Shown here: one piece after another, positions 39,005-49,246 of the stretch
Numbering within the stretch: the stretch's first letter is position 1
Layout: the number at the start of each line of letters is the position of its first letter
Assembly (NCBI GenBank): GCA_963726405.1
Contig: CAVSCF010000015.1
Span: forward strand, 62,001 to 126,000
Direction: 5' to 3'
Length of the DNA stretch: 64,000 bases
Source: JAOUJD01 sp963726405
GTDB lineage: Bacteria > Pseudomonadota > Gammaproteobacteria > Burkholderiales > Burkholderiaceae_F
Translations under genes and position numbers: made by a program
Notes under the pieces: generated by a model
Seen by the model: only the letters and a program-made list of their open reading frames with translations
Told to the model about the DNA's origin: nothing
Database searches by the model: none

Positions 39005-40474
39005 GTGCCCGCCCAGAACCCCGTGCTTCCCAGCGCCTCCGCCGATTGGCTTCGATTGGCCGAGCTTGCCGCCGATGTCCGGCGCTCGTTGAACGAAGGC
39101 AACGACTTGCGTCATGGTGAAAGGGACGCACTATCGGCCTGCGGGCTCGAGGTCAACGGACAGCGCCTTCGCCTGACCCCGGACGCGCTGTCCGGGCTGT
39201 ACGCGCTTGCCCTTTCCCGCCGGGTGGAGGACCAGCGCGACGCGATGTTTTCCGGAGGGATCGTCAATCGATCGGAGAAAGCGCCCCGCGTTGCATGTCG
39301 CGCTCCGTGCCCGGGAGCCGCGCCGCCTGGGAGACGCGATCGCCGGTCAAGTGCTGCCCGCACGAGATCGCATGCGCGACAATGGCCGAGGCGCTGCACG
39401 CCGGCGCGATGAAGGGCAGCACCGGCGAACCGATCACCGACATCGTCAACATCGGCATCGGCGGATCGGACTTCGGCAGCCGCATGCTCTGCGACGCCCT
39501 CCGCGATCAGGCGCCGGCTCACCTGCGCGTCCACTTCGTGTCAGGCGTCGACGGGGTGCAGATCGAACGGCTCTGTCGCGTTCTCGACCCGCGCCGTTCC
39601 GTGTTCATCGTGTCCAGCAAGAGCTTCAGCACCGTTGAGACGCTGCTCAACGCGAACACGCTGCTGCAGTGGTTCCGCGGTCGTTCCTTGAACGTTGACG
39701 ATCATTGGTTCGCCGTGACCGGCAATGCGCCTGCCGCGGAACGGCTCGGCATCCCGGCGAAGAATGTGCTTGAGCGTCCCCGAGTGGGTCGGAGGCCGAT
39801 TCAGCGCGTGGGGCGCGGTCGGCCTGCCCGCCGCGCTCTACCTCGGCTGGCCGGTCTATCAGGAGTGGCTCGACGGCGGCGCGGCAATGGACGAACACCA
39901 CGTCTCCGCCGCGCTCGAAGAGAACCTTCCGGTGCGTCTGGCCCTCCTCAACGTCTGGCACTCCAGCTTTCTCGACTGCCCCTCGCACTGCATCGCCAGC
40001 TACGACAACCGGCTGTCGCAGTTCCTGACCTGGGCCCAGCAACTGGAGATGGAAAGCAACGGCAAGCGAACGACCGACGATGGCCGACGGGTGGACTACC
40101 CCACCGCCCCCATCGTCTGGGGCGGCCTCGGCAATGATGGCCAGCATACGTACTACCAGCTACTGCGCGAAGGGACGCAACGCAACGCGATCACGCTGGT
40201 TACGGTCGACGATGCGTCTAGTGCCTTCCCGGAGCACGCCAGCGCGCTCGCCCGGCAAGCCGAAGCGCAGGCCGAGGCGCTGAGTTCGCACGCGGGCGGA
40301 CCGGCCTTCAACTCCGTCACGCACCTTCGGCTGCATGACCTGAGCCCCCGTTCGCTGGGAGCGCTTATGTCCGCCTTCGAGCACGCCACGACGGTCTCGG
40401 CGTGGATCTGGGGAATCAATCCATTCGATCAGCCCGGGGTGGAACTCGGAAAGAAACTGGCGGCGCAGAAGTAG
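39005..40474 (+). pseudogene. pgi: Glucose-6-phosphate isomerase, three frameshifts
   Basis: Interconverts glucose-6-P and fructose-6-P and so supplies the mannose branch of the next gene, manC. The family regions appear in order across frames: FSGGIVNRSEK, RPALHVALRA, the Pgi signature ITDIVNIGIGGSDFGS, FIVSSKSFSTVET, PEWVGGRFSAWGAVGLPAAL, GGLGNDGQHTYYQLL and INPFDQPGVELGKKLA. Breaks fall near 39,280, 39,375 and 39,780; joined length is about 489 residues, slightly short but normal. Start is GTG 39005 or TTG 38999. Every catalytic region is intact, so the breaks are probably sequence errors. Confidence 0.88.
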
Positions 40475-40657
40475 CCGGAAGTAGCCGCCGGCCGGGATGG
40501 CAGGACCGCACAAGGGACCTGCCTTCGGCCCTGGCCGCAAAGCTGCCTGAAAAGACACCGGTGGCTCCCGCATCTCCCCGGGGAGCCGCCGGGTGGGGGC
40601 CGATAGAATGGTTCCGTTGACCGGCTCGAGTCCAACCGACCTCCCGAAAGAATCCAG

Positions 40658-42120
40658 ATGCTTGCGGTAATACTGTGCGGCGGTTCCGGCACCCGGCTGT
40701 GGCCGGTGTCGCGGGAAGCCGTCCCCAAGCCCTTCATGAAGATCGGCGGCGGCCGTTCCTTGCTGCAACGGACGGCGCTGCGCGCACGCGCGCTCGGCGC
40801 GGAGGACTGCGTCGTCGTCACCAACGCCGAGTACACGTTCAAGACGGCGGAAGAGTTCGCCGCCCTCGGCAAGGAAGGGCCGGCAGCATGTCCAGTTGCT
40901 GCTGGAACCGACGGGCCGCAATACGGCGCCGGCCATCGCCGCCGCCTGCGTTCTCCTGGCCAGGCAAGGTCGGGACGACGAGCCGCTGATCATCCTGCCC
41001 GCCGACCACCTCATCCAGGACGAGAAGCGCTTCGCCGCCGTGGCGGGAAACGCGGCTCGACTTGGCCGTCGGAGGGCAAGATCGTTCTCTTCGGCATCCA
41101 GCCCACCTTGCCGGAGACCGGATTCGGCTACATCGAGTGCGCGGCCGTGCCGAAGGGCGACGAGGCGCAGCTGGTACGTCGCTTCGTGGAGAAGCCGACG
41201 CCGGAGAAGGCGGCCGAGTACCTCTGGCCGGCAACTACCTGTGGAACAGCGGGATGTTCTGCTTCACCGCGAAGACGATGATGGCGGCGCTCGCGCAGCA
41301 TGCGCCGGCCGTCCTCGATGCTGCGCGGAACGCGGTGGAACGCGGCAAGGATGCGGGCAGCGAGCGCCTGAATCTCGACAAGAGCGCTTTCCAGGTCGCG
41401 CCGGACATCTCGATCGACTACGCGGTGATGGAACGCGCCTCCGGCGTGGTCGTGCTGTCGGGCGACTTCGGCTGGAGCGACATCGGTTCCTGGAAAGCCG
41501 TCGCGGAAGAGTTCGAACATGATGCGCAGGGCAACACGACGAGCGGAGACGTGGTCCTGTCCGACTGCACCAACGTCCACGTGCAGACCGAGGATCGACT
41601 GGTGGCTGCCGTCGGCCTGTCCAACGTGGTGATCGTGGACACTCCCGATGCCGTTCTGGTCTGCGACCGGCAGTCCTCGCAGAAAGTGAAGGACGTCGTC
41701 AACGAACTGAAGCGACGCGGACACGATACCCACAAGCTGCACCGCACGGTCGCGCGTCCCTGGGGCACCTACACGACGCTGCAGGAAGGCCCGAACTTCA
41801 AGATCAAGCGGATCGAGGTGAAGCCCGGCGCATCCCTCTCGCTGCAGATGCACCACCATCGCAGCGAGCACTGGGTGGTCGTGCGTGGAACCGGCAAGGT
41901 CACGGTGGAGGACAAGGTCGTGCTGCTGGCGCCGAACGAATCGACTTACGTGCCGCTCGGCGCCCGACACCGGCTGGAGAACCCCGGACAGGTGCCACTG
42001 ATCCTGATCGAGGTTCAGTGCGGCGATTACGTGGGCGAGGACGACATCGTCCGGTTCGACGACGTCTATGGCCGCGCACCAGCGGCCGCAGATGCGGCCG
42101 ACAAGCCGCGGGCGGCATAG
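40658..42120 (+). pseudogene. manC: Mannose-1-phosphate guanylyltransferase / mannose-6-phosphate isomerase, three frameshifts
   Basis: Bifunctional type II PMI-GMP enzyme making GDP-mannose. MLAVILCGGSGTRLWPVSRE is the nucleotidyltransferase loop; LIILPADHLIQDE and FVEKPTPEKA follow. The C-terminal cupin PMI domain has the zinc-binding segment LQMHHHRSEHWVVVRGTGKV. Breaks near 40,890, 41,065 and 41,230 lie in the N-terminal half; from 41,230 to the stop the frame is clean. Its TAG is 5 bp before hldA. Confidence 0.88.
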
Positions 42121-42125
42121 TCGCG

Positions 42126-43070
42126 ATGAAGACGCCCACGCGAGAGGACCTCGCCGCTTGCCAGGTCCTGGTCGTTGGCGACGCCATGCTGGATCAGTAC
42201 TGGTTCGGCGACGTCGAGCGCATTTCTCCCGAGGCGCCGGTCCCGGTGGTTCGCGTGCAACGACGCGACGAGCGGCTGGGAGGCGCGGCCAACGTGGCTC
42301 GCAACGTCGCATCGCTCGGCACTCGCACGGCGCTGCTCACGGCTCTCGGGGAGGACGAACCGGGACGTACGTTGCTGCGGTTGCTCGAGGAGGCGCATAT
42401 CGAGCCGCTGGTGCAGGCCGACGCGCGCCTTTCCACCACGGTGAAGCTTCGCGTCATCGCGCGCCAGCAGCAGATGGTGCGGATCGACTTCGAGACGACC
42501 CCCGAGGCTGAAGTCCTGGCCGCGCTGCTGGATTCCTATGCGGCCCGTTTGAAGACCACCGGACTCGTCGTGCTGTCGGACTACGGGAAGGGCGGACTGG
42601 CTCACATCGAAAACATGATCGCGCTGGCCCGCGCGGCCGGGAAGCCCGTGCTCGTGGACCCGAAGGGCGACGAGTACGACCGTTACAGGGGCGCTACGCT
42701 GCTCACGCCCAACCGAGCGGAACTGCGCGAGGTCGTCGGTCGCTGGCGCAGCGAAGCCGATCTCACGGAGCGCGCGCAGCGGTTGCGCCAGCGCCTGGAC
42801 GTCCACGCGCTGCTGCTCACCCGAAGCGAAGAGGGAATGACGCTCTTCACCGACAGCGGCGCCTGGAGCGTCCCCGCGCAGGCGCGGGAAGTCTTCGACG
42901 TGTCGGGCGCGGGCGACACCGTCATCGCGGTGATGGCGGCGATGATGGCTGCGGGCGTGGAGTTGCGAGATGCGGTCAAGATCGCCAACCGCGCCGGGTC
43001 CATCGTGGTCGGCAAGCTCGGCACGGCGACCGTCAGCTACGACGAACTGTTCAGCGGAGATCCGGAATGA
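42126..43070 (+). CDS. hldA: D-glycero-beta-D-manno-heptose-7-phosphate kinase
   Basis: 314-residue PfkB/ribokinase-family kinase (RfaE domain I) acting in ADP-heptose synthesis. VGDAMLDQYWFGDVERISPE is the N-terminal signature, with GGAANVARNVASLG, LTPNRAELREVVG and the catalytic anion-hole motif DVSGAGDTVIAVMAA. It is one of the few genes in this half that reads without a break. It overlaps hldD by 4 bp. The separate kinase and adenylyltransferase genes, rather than fused HldE, are typical of betaproteobacteria. Confidence 0.94.
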   Translation: MKTPTREDLAACQVLVVGDAMLDQYWFGDVERISPEAPVPVVRVQRRDERLGGAANVARNVASLGTRTALLTALGEDEPGRTLLRLLEEAHIEPLVQADARLSTTVKLRVIARQQQMVRIDFETTPEAEVLAALLDSYAARLKTTGLVVLSDYGKGGLAHIENMIALARAAGKPVLVDPKGDEYDRYRGATLLTPNRAELREVVGRWRSEADLTERAQRLRQRLDVHALLLTRSEEGMTLFTDSGAWSVPAQAREVFDVSGAGDTVIAVMAAMMAAGVELRDAVKIANRAGSIVVGKLGTATVSYDELFSGDPE

Positions 43071-44060
43071 CGATCGTTGTGACCGGAGCGGCCGGGTTCA
43101 TCGGCTCGAACCTCGTCAAGGCGCTCAACGACCGCGGCGTGCGCGACATCATCGCCGTCGACAACCTCGAGAATGCCGCCAAGTTCCGCAACCTCGTCGA
43201 CTGCGAGATCGCCGACTACATCGACAAGAACGACTTTCGCGGGCGTCTCGCGGCCGGCGCGTTCGGGCCGATCGAAGCGGTGCTGCACCAGGGCGCCTGC
43301 TCCGACACGATGGAGATGAACGGGCGCTACATGATGGAGAACAACTACCGCTACTCGGTGGATCTCCTCGACTGGTGCCAGCAGCGGAAGGTCCCGTTCA
43401 TCTACGCCTCGTCGGCCGCCGTCTACGGGATGGGCCCGGTGTTCCGTGAGGACCCGGCCAACGAACGCCCGCTCAACGTCTACGGCTACTCCAAGTTCCT
43501 GTTCGACCAGGTGGTCCGGCGGCGTTTGGCGAACGTGACTGCGCCCGTGGTCGGCCTGCGTTATTTCAACGTGTACGGACCGCGCGAATCGCACAAGGGA
43601 CGCATGGCGTCGGTCGCCTTCCACCATTTCAACCAGTTCCGCGCGGACGGCAAGGTGCGCCTCTTCGAGGCCAGCCACGGCTATGCGAACGGCGAGCAGC
43701 GGCGGGACTTCATCCATGTCGACGACGTCGTGAAGGTGAACCTTCATTTCCTCGACCGCGGCGCCTCGGGCGTGTTCAACCTCGGTACCGGCCGCGCGCA
43801 GCCCTTCAACGACGTCGCGCTCGCCGTGGTGAACACCATGGAGGCGACAGACCGGTGCCGCGGCGCTGACGCTGCCGCAGGCGGTGGCGCGCGGCCTCAT
43901 CGAGTACGTCGCGTTCCCCGAGGCCCTGAAGGGCAAGTACCAGGCGTTCACGCAGGCCGATCCGGCCGGGTTGCGCACAGCGGGGTACGAGGCAGCGTTC
44001 CAGACCGTCGAGCAGGGGACGGCAAGCTACGTGGACTGGTTGCTCGCGCAGCCGCAATGA
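43067..44060 (+). pseudogene. hldD: ADP-L-glycero-D-manno-heptose-6-epimerase, one frameshift
   Basis: Last enzyme of ADP-L,D-heptose synthesis. It has the NADP-binding IVVTGAAGFIGSNLVKALND, ASSAAVYGMG, catalytic YxxxK in YGYSKFLFDQ and RRDFIHVDDVVKVN. An extra base near 43,850 shifts the frame; the correct C-terminus (AALTLPQAVARGLIEYV to VDWLLAQPQ) continues in the next frame and stops at 44060. Because of the shift, the first frame runs straight into gmhB and mimics a fusion, which I regard as an artefact. ATGA overlap with gmhB. Confidence 0.9.
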
Positions 44061-44663
44061 CGAGCGAGCGGCCCGCGCTCCGACCGGCCGCGTTCCTCGA
44101 CCGCGACGGCGTCATCAACGTCGACCGCGGTTACGTTTACAGGCGCGAGGACTTCGAGTTCGTGCCGGGCGTCCTCGACGGCGCACGGCGGCTGACCCAG
44201 CTGGGCTACGTATTGGTCGTCGTGACCAACCAGTCCGGCATCGGACGCGGGCCTTTACACCGAAGACGACTTCCGACGCCTCACGGAGTGGATGGTGCAG
44301 GCCTTCGACGCGGCGGGCGCGTCGATCGCGGGCGTCTACTTCTGTCCGCACCATCCGAGCGAGGCGATCGGCGCCTACAGGATGGATTGCCAATGCCGGA
44401 AGCCGCGGCCGGGGATGCTGCTCAGCGCGGCGTCGGAACTGCGGTTGGACCTTCCCGCGTCTGTGATGTTCGGTGACCGCGCTTCGGACATGCAGGCAGC
44501 GCAGTCGGCGGGCATACCCCGCCGCATCCTGCTGGCGACCGACGGGCAGGGGGAACCAGCGCAGGTCCAGGAAGGCCTGGCCACCGGGCAGGCGAGGCGC
44601 CTCGATCTGGCAGTGGAGGCAGAATTCGGCCACCGCGCACGAACGTCGGCGAAGACAAGATGA
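44057..44663 (+). pseudogene. gmhB: D-glycero-beta-D-manno-heptose-1,7-bisphosphate 7-phosphatase, one frameshift
   Basis: HAD-superfamily phosphatase of the heptose pathway. AAFLDRDGVINVDRGYVYR holds the nucleophile DxD; VVVTNQSGIGRG follows; the zinc loop is CPHHPSEA...CQCRKPRPGM; VMFGDRASDMQAA is motif IV. One extra G in the run at about 44,250 separates GIGRG from LYTEDDFRRLTEWM. Without it the product is about 201 residues. It overlaps hldD and hldC by 4 bp each. Confidence 0.9.
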
Positions 44664-45151
44664 CACTCCAGCCCCCCGGTTTCGAGAACAAGATCGTCCG
44701 CAGCAGCGAACTGGACATGCGGGTCCGGCAATTGGCGCGCCCGCTCGTGTTCACCAACGGGGTCTTCGACATCCTGCACCGCGGTCACGTGACATATCTG
44801 GCCCGTGCGCGGGCGCTCGGCGCGGCGCTCGTCGTGGCCGTGAACAGCGATGCTTCGGTCAGGATGCTTGGAAAGGGAAACGACCGGCCACTGAATCGCG
44901 AGGACGACCGCGCGGCCATTCTGGCGGCATTGCAGTGCGTGGATCTCGTCACGATCTTCGGCGAGCGCGAGCCTCTCGCCGTCCTCCGCACGGCTCGGCC
45001 GGAGATCTACGTTAAGGGCGGCGACTACGACATGGCATCGATTCCGGAAAGCGCCGTCGTCCGCTCCTGGGGTGGCGCCTGCGTCGCGATCCCGTTCGAA
45101 CACGAACGATCGACCACGGCCCTGCTGGCCCGCATCCGGTCCGCGGGCTGA
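44660..45151 (+). CDS. hldC: D-glycero-beta-D-manno-heptose-1-phosphate adenylyltransferase
   Basis: 163-residue nucleotidyltransferase (RfaE domain II) making ADP-D,D-heptose. The HxGH motif lies in VFTNGVFDILHRGHVTYLAR; VNSDASVRMLGKGNDRPLN and the late EHERSTTALLARI (RSTT) are the other markers. It reads cleanly and ends the plus-strand pgi-manC-hldA-hldD-gmhB-hldC run. It converges on wbpM with a 33-bp gap. Confidence 0.94.
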   Translation: MTLQPPGFENKIVRSSELDMRVRQLARPLVFTNGVFDILHRGHVTYLARARALGAALVVAVNSDASVRMLGKGNDRPLNREDDRAAILAALQCVDLVTIFGEREPLAVLRTARPEIYVKGGDYDMASIPESAVVRSWGGACVAIPFEHERSTTALLARIRSAG

Positions 45152-45184
45152 CGCTGCAAATGCCGAATTGAGCCGGACCCGCGC

Positions 45185-47167
45185 TCAACGGGCGGCGGAC
45201 ACCCAGTCGACGTTCTCGGTCGCAGGCTGATATCCGGATACAAGCTCGCGCAGGATGGCCAGCGTGCCGTCGGCGTCGTTGCGCTCGATGCACGCCTCGA
45301 GTTCCGCCAACCGCGGGCGCAGTTCCGTCCACGCCAGGTAGGACTCGTGCGCCTTCATGATGCGCGCGTGCGCGGTGGGTGACGGGTTGTCCCCGATCAG
45401 CAGCTCTTCGTACAGCTTCTCGCCCGGCCGCAGTCCGGTGATCGCGATCTCGATTTCGCCGCCCGGATTGTCCGTGTCCCGCACGGACCGCCCGCTCAAC
45501 TCGATCATGCGGGCAGCGAGTTCGACGATCCGCACCGGTTCGCCCATGTCGAGCACGTAGACCTCACCGCCCTCGCCCATCGCCCCGGCCTGCAGCACCA
45601 GCTGAGCGGCCTCGGGGATCGTCATGAAGTACCGGGTGACATCGGGGTGCGTGACCGTCACCGGCCCGCCCGATTCGATCTGGCGGCGGAACAGCGGCAC
45701 GACGCTTCCGCTGGATCCGAGCACGTTGCCGAACCTGCACCATGCTGAACCGGGTCTTGTTGCGCACGAGGCCCGGTCAACTGGGCGTCGTCGAAGCGAA
45801 CCATGGTCTCGGCCGCGAACGCCTGCAGAACCATCTCCGCAACGCGCTTGCTCGCGCCCATCACGTTGGTCGGCCTCACCGCCTTGTCGGTGGAGACCAG
45901 CACGAAGCTCGCGACGCCGTTCTCCATCGCCGCCCGCGCCGTTCGCAAGCGAGCCGAGCGCATTGTTCTCGACCCCTTCGCACGGGTTGTGCTCCACCAT
46001 CGGGACGTGCTTGTACGCGGCGGCGTGGTAGACGGTGTCGGGGTGAAAGGCGCTGCAGATGTCCGCCATCCGGCCGTAATCCCGGACGTCGCCGAGCAGC
46101 GGCACGAGTTCGGTATCGACACGCAAGGTGCGGCCGGGCGTTCCATCGTCGGCCAGCAGCAGCGCCTCCAGTTCCTGATGGATTTCGTACAGCGCGAACT
46201 CGCTGTGGTCGACGAGCAGAAGGCGCTGCGGACGTTCGCTCACGATCTGCCGGCACAACTCCGAGCCGATGCTTCCGCCAGCGCCGGTGACCAGCACGAC
46301 CTTTTCCGAAAGATCGCGCGCAAGCAGTGCCGGATTCGGCGGCACCGGTTCGCGGCCCAGCAGGTCCTCGACATCGAGTTCCCGGAAATCGGAGACGTGC
46401 ACCCTGCCCGACGCAAGATCGGCCATGCCCGGCAGGGTGCGTATGTGCAAAGGAAGCGCGCGCAGGCCTTCGATGATTTCGTTGCGGCGCTGCCTGCTCG
46501 TCGAAGGCAGCGCGAGCAGGATATCGGTGATCCCGAGCCGCTCCACCACGGCAGCCGCGTCCGAGGGCTTGAACACCGGCACTCCGTTGATGTGACGACC
46601 GGCCTTGCTCTCGTCGTCATCGATGAAGCCGAGCAATTCGATTTCCCTGGTATTGCCAACGGCGGCTGCAGTCTGGGCACCTGCAGAACCGGCCCCGTAG
46701 ATGAGCAGTCGCTGTTTCTCCGTCCCCCGGGATGTCCTGTTCAGCCAGAACCTCGCCCATGCCCTGGAGTTGCTGACGAACAGGAGGAATATCAGCGGCT
46801 GCAACACACCGACCGAACGCGGCACTCCCGCTGGGAACGTGAGCAGCACCAGCGCGAGCAGTGCTGCGCCGTAGATCGCGGACGCCTGCAGAAGGGTCCG
46901 CATCGTCGCGAGGCCGGTGTACCGAAAAATGGCGCGATACAGCCCGAAGCGAATGAACAGCGGCAGGAAGATGAGCGGCGCCGCGATGTAGATCCACAAC
47001 TGCTGCAACGTCGGCACGTGCCAGACCTCGAGTCGCAAGGTGAAGGCGACCCACATCGCGAACCAGGCCATGAGCACGTCGACAGCAACAACGATCGCCT
47101 GCTTGCCTCGTCTCGGCAAAGCGAGCAGACGCACAGCCAGTGAGTTGTCGGAGCGCTTCGTCTTCAT
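45185..47167 (-). CDS. wbpM: WbpM/CapD-type membrane nucleotide-sugar 4,6-dehydratase, internally frame-scrambled
   Basis: Converts UDP-GlcNAc to the 4-keto-6-deoxy intermediate used for QuiNAc/FucNAc-type sugars. In 660 residues it has four to five N-terminal membrane segments (about 15-140), a first Rossmann-like region (RLLIYGAGSAGAQTAAAV) and the dehydratase domain (VVLVTGAGGSIGSELCRQI; VYHAAAYKHVPMVEHNP; RFGNVLGSSGSVVPLFR; GLRPGEKLYEELL). Between about 45,960 and 45,730 the correct sequence (VLVSTDKAVRPTNVMGASKR, TRFSMV) lies in other frames. The indels compensate, so the frame stays open but about 70 residues including the catalytic region are scrambled. Confidence 0.88.
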   Translation of the reverse strand: MKTKRSDNSLAVRLLALPRRGKQAIVVAVDVLMAWFAMWVAFTLRLEVWHVPTLQQLWIYIAAPLIFLPLFIRFGLYRAIFRYTGLATMRTLLQASAIYGAALLALVLLTFPAGVPRSVGVLQPLIFLLFVSNSRAWARFWLNRTSRGTEKQRLLIYGAGSAGAQTAAAVGNTREIELLGFIDDDESKAGRHINGVPVFKPSDAAAVVERLGITDILLALPSTSRQRRNEIIEGLRALPLHIRTLPGMADLASGRVHVSDFRELDVEDLLGREPVPPNPALLARDLSEKVVLVTGAGGSIGSELCRQIVSERPQRLLLVDHSEFALYEIHQELEALLLADDGTPGRTLRVDTELVPLLGDVRDYGRMADICSAFHPDTVYHAAAYKHVPMVEHNPCEGVENNALGSLANGAGGDGERRRELRAGLHRQGGEADQRDGREQARCGDGSAGVRGRDHGSLRRRPVDRASCATRPGSAWCRFGNVLGSSGSVVPLFRRQIESGGPVTVTHPDVTRYFMTIPEAAQLVLQAGAMGEGGEVYVLDMGEPVRIVELAARMIELSGRSVRDTDNPGGEIEIAITGLRPGEKLYEELLIGDNPSPTAHARIMKAHESYLAWTELRPRLAELEACIERNDADGTLAILRELVSGYQPATENVDWVSAAR

Positions 47168-47296
47168 CGGTTAGGTGCTGCACCTGCGTGCAACCATGAC
47201 GCCGATGCAAGGAGAACTACTTATTGCAACGTGCGTGACGTGCGACAGGGGATACTAACCGAACGCCAACACGCAAGGTGTCCAGCCATAGACCGA

Positions 47297-47914
47297 CTAG
47301 TGTGCGACCCCGTCTCGTCTCACGACCTTCCATGCCGTCAGGAACAGAATTCGCAGATCGAGCAAAAAGGAACGATTGCGGAGATACGCGGCATCGAGCG
47401 CCACCTTCTCGGGAATCGGCAACTCGTCCCGACCATTGACCTGCGCCCATCCGGTTATGCCCGGGCGCAGTTCATGAACTCCAGCCGCCGTGCGCGCCTC
47501 GATCAGGTCATGCTGGTTGAACAAGGCGGGGCGTGGCCCCACCAGGCTCATCTCCCCCTTGAGGACACTCCACAATTGCGGCAGCTCATCAATGCTCGAC
47601 TTGCGGAGGAACCTGCCGATCGGCGTGATGTGCGCGTCGGCATTCGTCAGCAGGTGGGTCGCAACTGGCGGCGTGCCTGTATACATCGAACGGAATTTTG
47701 GCATCCTGAAGATCGTGTTGTGCCGACCGACGCGATCGGACCAGTAAAGCGCCGGACCTCGCGACGTCGCGGCGACGAGGATCGCAATGAGCCCGAGGGG
47801 AACGGCCAGTGCGACAAGCAATGAGAGAGCGACGGTCACGTCGAAGACGCGTTTGGCTGCCCGGTATACGGGCTTCGCATCAGGCAACGACCTAATGGCT
47901 CCGGCTCTCGACAT
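47297..47914 (-). CDS. Polyprenyl-phosphate phosphoglycosyl transferase (PglC-type)
   Basis: 205-residue monotopic enzyme that starts the repeat unit by transferring a sugar-1-phosphate to undecaprenyl phosphate. A single N-terminal re-entrant hydrophobic segment (ALSLLVALAVPLGLIAILVA) is followed by the catalytic KFRSMY, SSIDELPQLWSVLKGEMSLV (Asp-Glu dyad) and GPRPAL. The ATG at 47914 was chosen because the frame further upstream lies within the deleted epimerase. This is one of the intact genes of the cluster. With wbpM beside it, QuiNAc or FucNAc is the likely first sugar. Confidence 0.9.
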   Translation of the reverse strand: MSRAGAIRSLPDAKPVYRAAKRVFDVTVALSLLVALAVPLGLIAILVAATSRGPALYWSDRVGRHNTIFRMPKFRSMYTGTPPVATHLLTNADAHITPIGRFLRKSSIDELPQLWSVLKGEMSLVGPRPALFNQHDLIEARTAAGVHELRPGITGWAQVNGRDELPIPEKVALDAAYLRNRSFLLDLRILFLTAWKVVRRDGVAH

Positions 47915-48113
47915 ACCATCTCCCGGTCCCTTCCAGGCCCTCACGCTTGGCCAGCGGTGGCCGCCACTTAAGGAGGTTGCACTTCTGCGAGGCATCGATC
48001 TGCAAATTGCCGACAAGCCGGCGGAACGTATCGAGCATGCCGAACCTCGAGGCTCCGGTGACGGGAACGCGGAGCGGCGAGCCTCGTGCAGCGGCTGTGT
48101 TAGGCGCGCTCAT
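47892..48113 (-). pseudogene. Internally deleted sugar-nucleotide epimerase/4-reductase (WbpV/WbpK-like remnant)
   Basis: A 73-codon open frame whose start LRVPVTGASRFG resembles the Rossmann start LxVTGASGFVG of WbpV-type SDR enzymes. Within about ten residues it jumps to RLVGNLQIDASQKCNLLKWR and PPLAKREGLEGT, the typical C-terminus. About 230 residues of the normal 310 are missing, including the YxxxK catalytic motif. Its ATG overlaps the fnlC stop (ATGA), and its stop overlaps the transferase start, so both ends of the gene are in place and only the middle is gone. In P. aeruginosa this enzyme reduces the WbpM product. Confidence 0.72.
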
Positions 48114-49246
48114 CCCTTCTTCCACACCTTCCGGTTCACAAAATCGGTGTAGCTCAGGATGATGCGCAGTACCTTGTCGGAGACGTTGGCCGGTGCGTAA
48201 TCATTGACCAGCCGCAGCAAGCGATGCTTCTCCGCGCGGCTGGTCATCGAGAATCGGCAAGCGCCTGCAGCACGCGATCGATACTCAGCCCCACCATCAT
48301 CACAGCGCCTTCCTCGAACCCTTCCGGACGCTCATGGACCTCGCGCAGGTTCAGCGCCGGGAAGTTCAGGATCGACGACTCCTCAGTGATCGTGCCGCTG
48401 TCGGACAGCACCGCAGCGCGCCTCGGTCTGCAGCTTGATGTAGTCGAGAAAGCCGAACGGCTTGTGCATGACTGGCACCAGCGGTGCGACCTTGCAGGCC
48501 GAGCGCTTCCATGCCGCTTGCGCGTCCGCGGATGCGTCGAGACGATCACCGGGCAGTCGATAGCGCTCCGCCAGGGCGTTCAGCAATGTCGACCAGCGTC
48601 GCAAGGTTCGCCGGGACGTCGACGTTCTCCTCCCGATGCGAGCTGACCACGAAGTAGCGGCCGTGCTGCAGACCCAGCTGCTCCAGCACGTTCGACGCGT
48701 CGATTCCCGCGCAGTAGTGCTCGATCACCTCGCGCATCGGGCTGCCGGTCTTGATGACCTGGTCCGGCGGCAGGCCCTCGCGCAGCAGGTAATCGCGCGC
48801 AATCTCGCTGTAGGTCAGGTTGATGTCCGACGATGTGGTCGACGATCCGGCGGTTGATCTCCTCCGGCACGCGGAAGTCGAAGCAGCGGTTGCCCGCCTC
48901 CATGTGGAAGATCGGAATCTTGCGCCGCTTGGCGGCGATGGCCGCCAGGCGCTGTTGGTGTCGCCCAGCAGCAGCAGGGCCTCAGGCTGGACTTGCTCCA
49001 GCAACGCTGTCCGGCGCCGTGATCACGTTGCCGATGGTCTCGGCGGCGCCGTCGCCCGGCCGCCTCCAGGAAGTGATCGGGCTTGCGGATGCCCAGTTCC
49101 TCGAAGAAAACTTCGTTCAGCTCGTAGTCGTAGTTCTGGCCGGTGTGCACCAGCACATGGTCGCAATAGCGATCCAGCCGGTCGATGACGCGCGACAGCC
49201 GGATGATCTCCGGCCGCGTCCCGACGATCGTCATCACCTTAAGCAT
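48110..49246 (-). pseudogene. fnlC: UDP-N-acetylglucosamine 2-epimerase family, UDP-L-FucNAc branch (FnlC/WbjD/CapG), many frameshifts
   Basis: C2 epimerase for the last step to UDP-L-FucNAc. The pieces, in order across frames, are MLKVMTIVGTRPEIIRLSRV, VLVHTGQNYDYELNEVFFEE, LLLLGDTNS, FHMEAGNRCFDFRVPEEINR, DINLTYSEIARDYLLREG, IKTGSPMREVIEHY, VVSSHREENVD, IVSTHPRTR, VLSDSGTITEESSILNFPAL, and the end YAPANVSDKVLRIILSYTDF. Joined length is about 378 residues, exactly as expected. There are at least five single-base indels, several next to short G or C runs. Confidence 0.85.

Noticed and set aside
43067..44476. Apparent HldD-GmhB fusion protein
   Set aside because: The correct HldD C-terminus is in the next frame and ends at 44060 with an ATGA overlap to gmhB; the fusion is produced by one extra base near 43,850.
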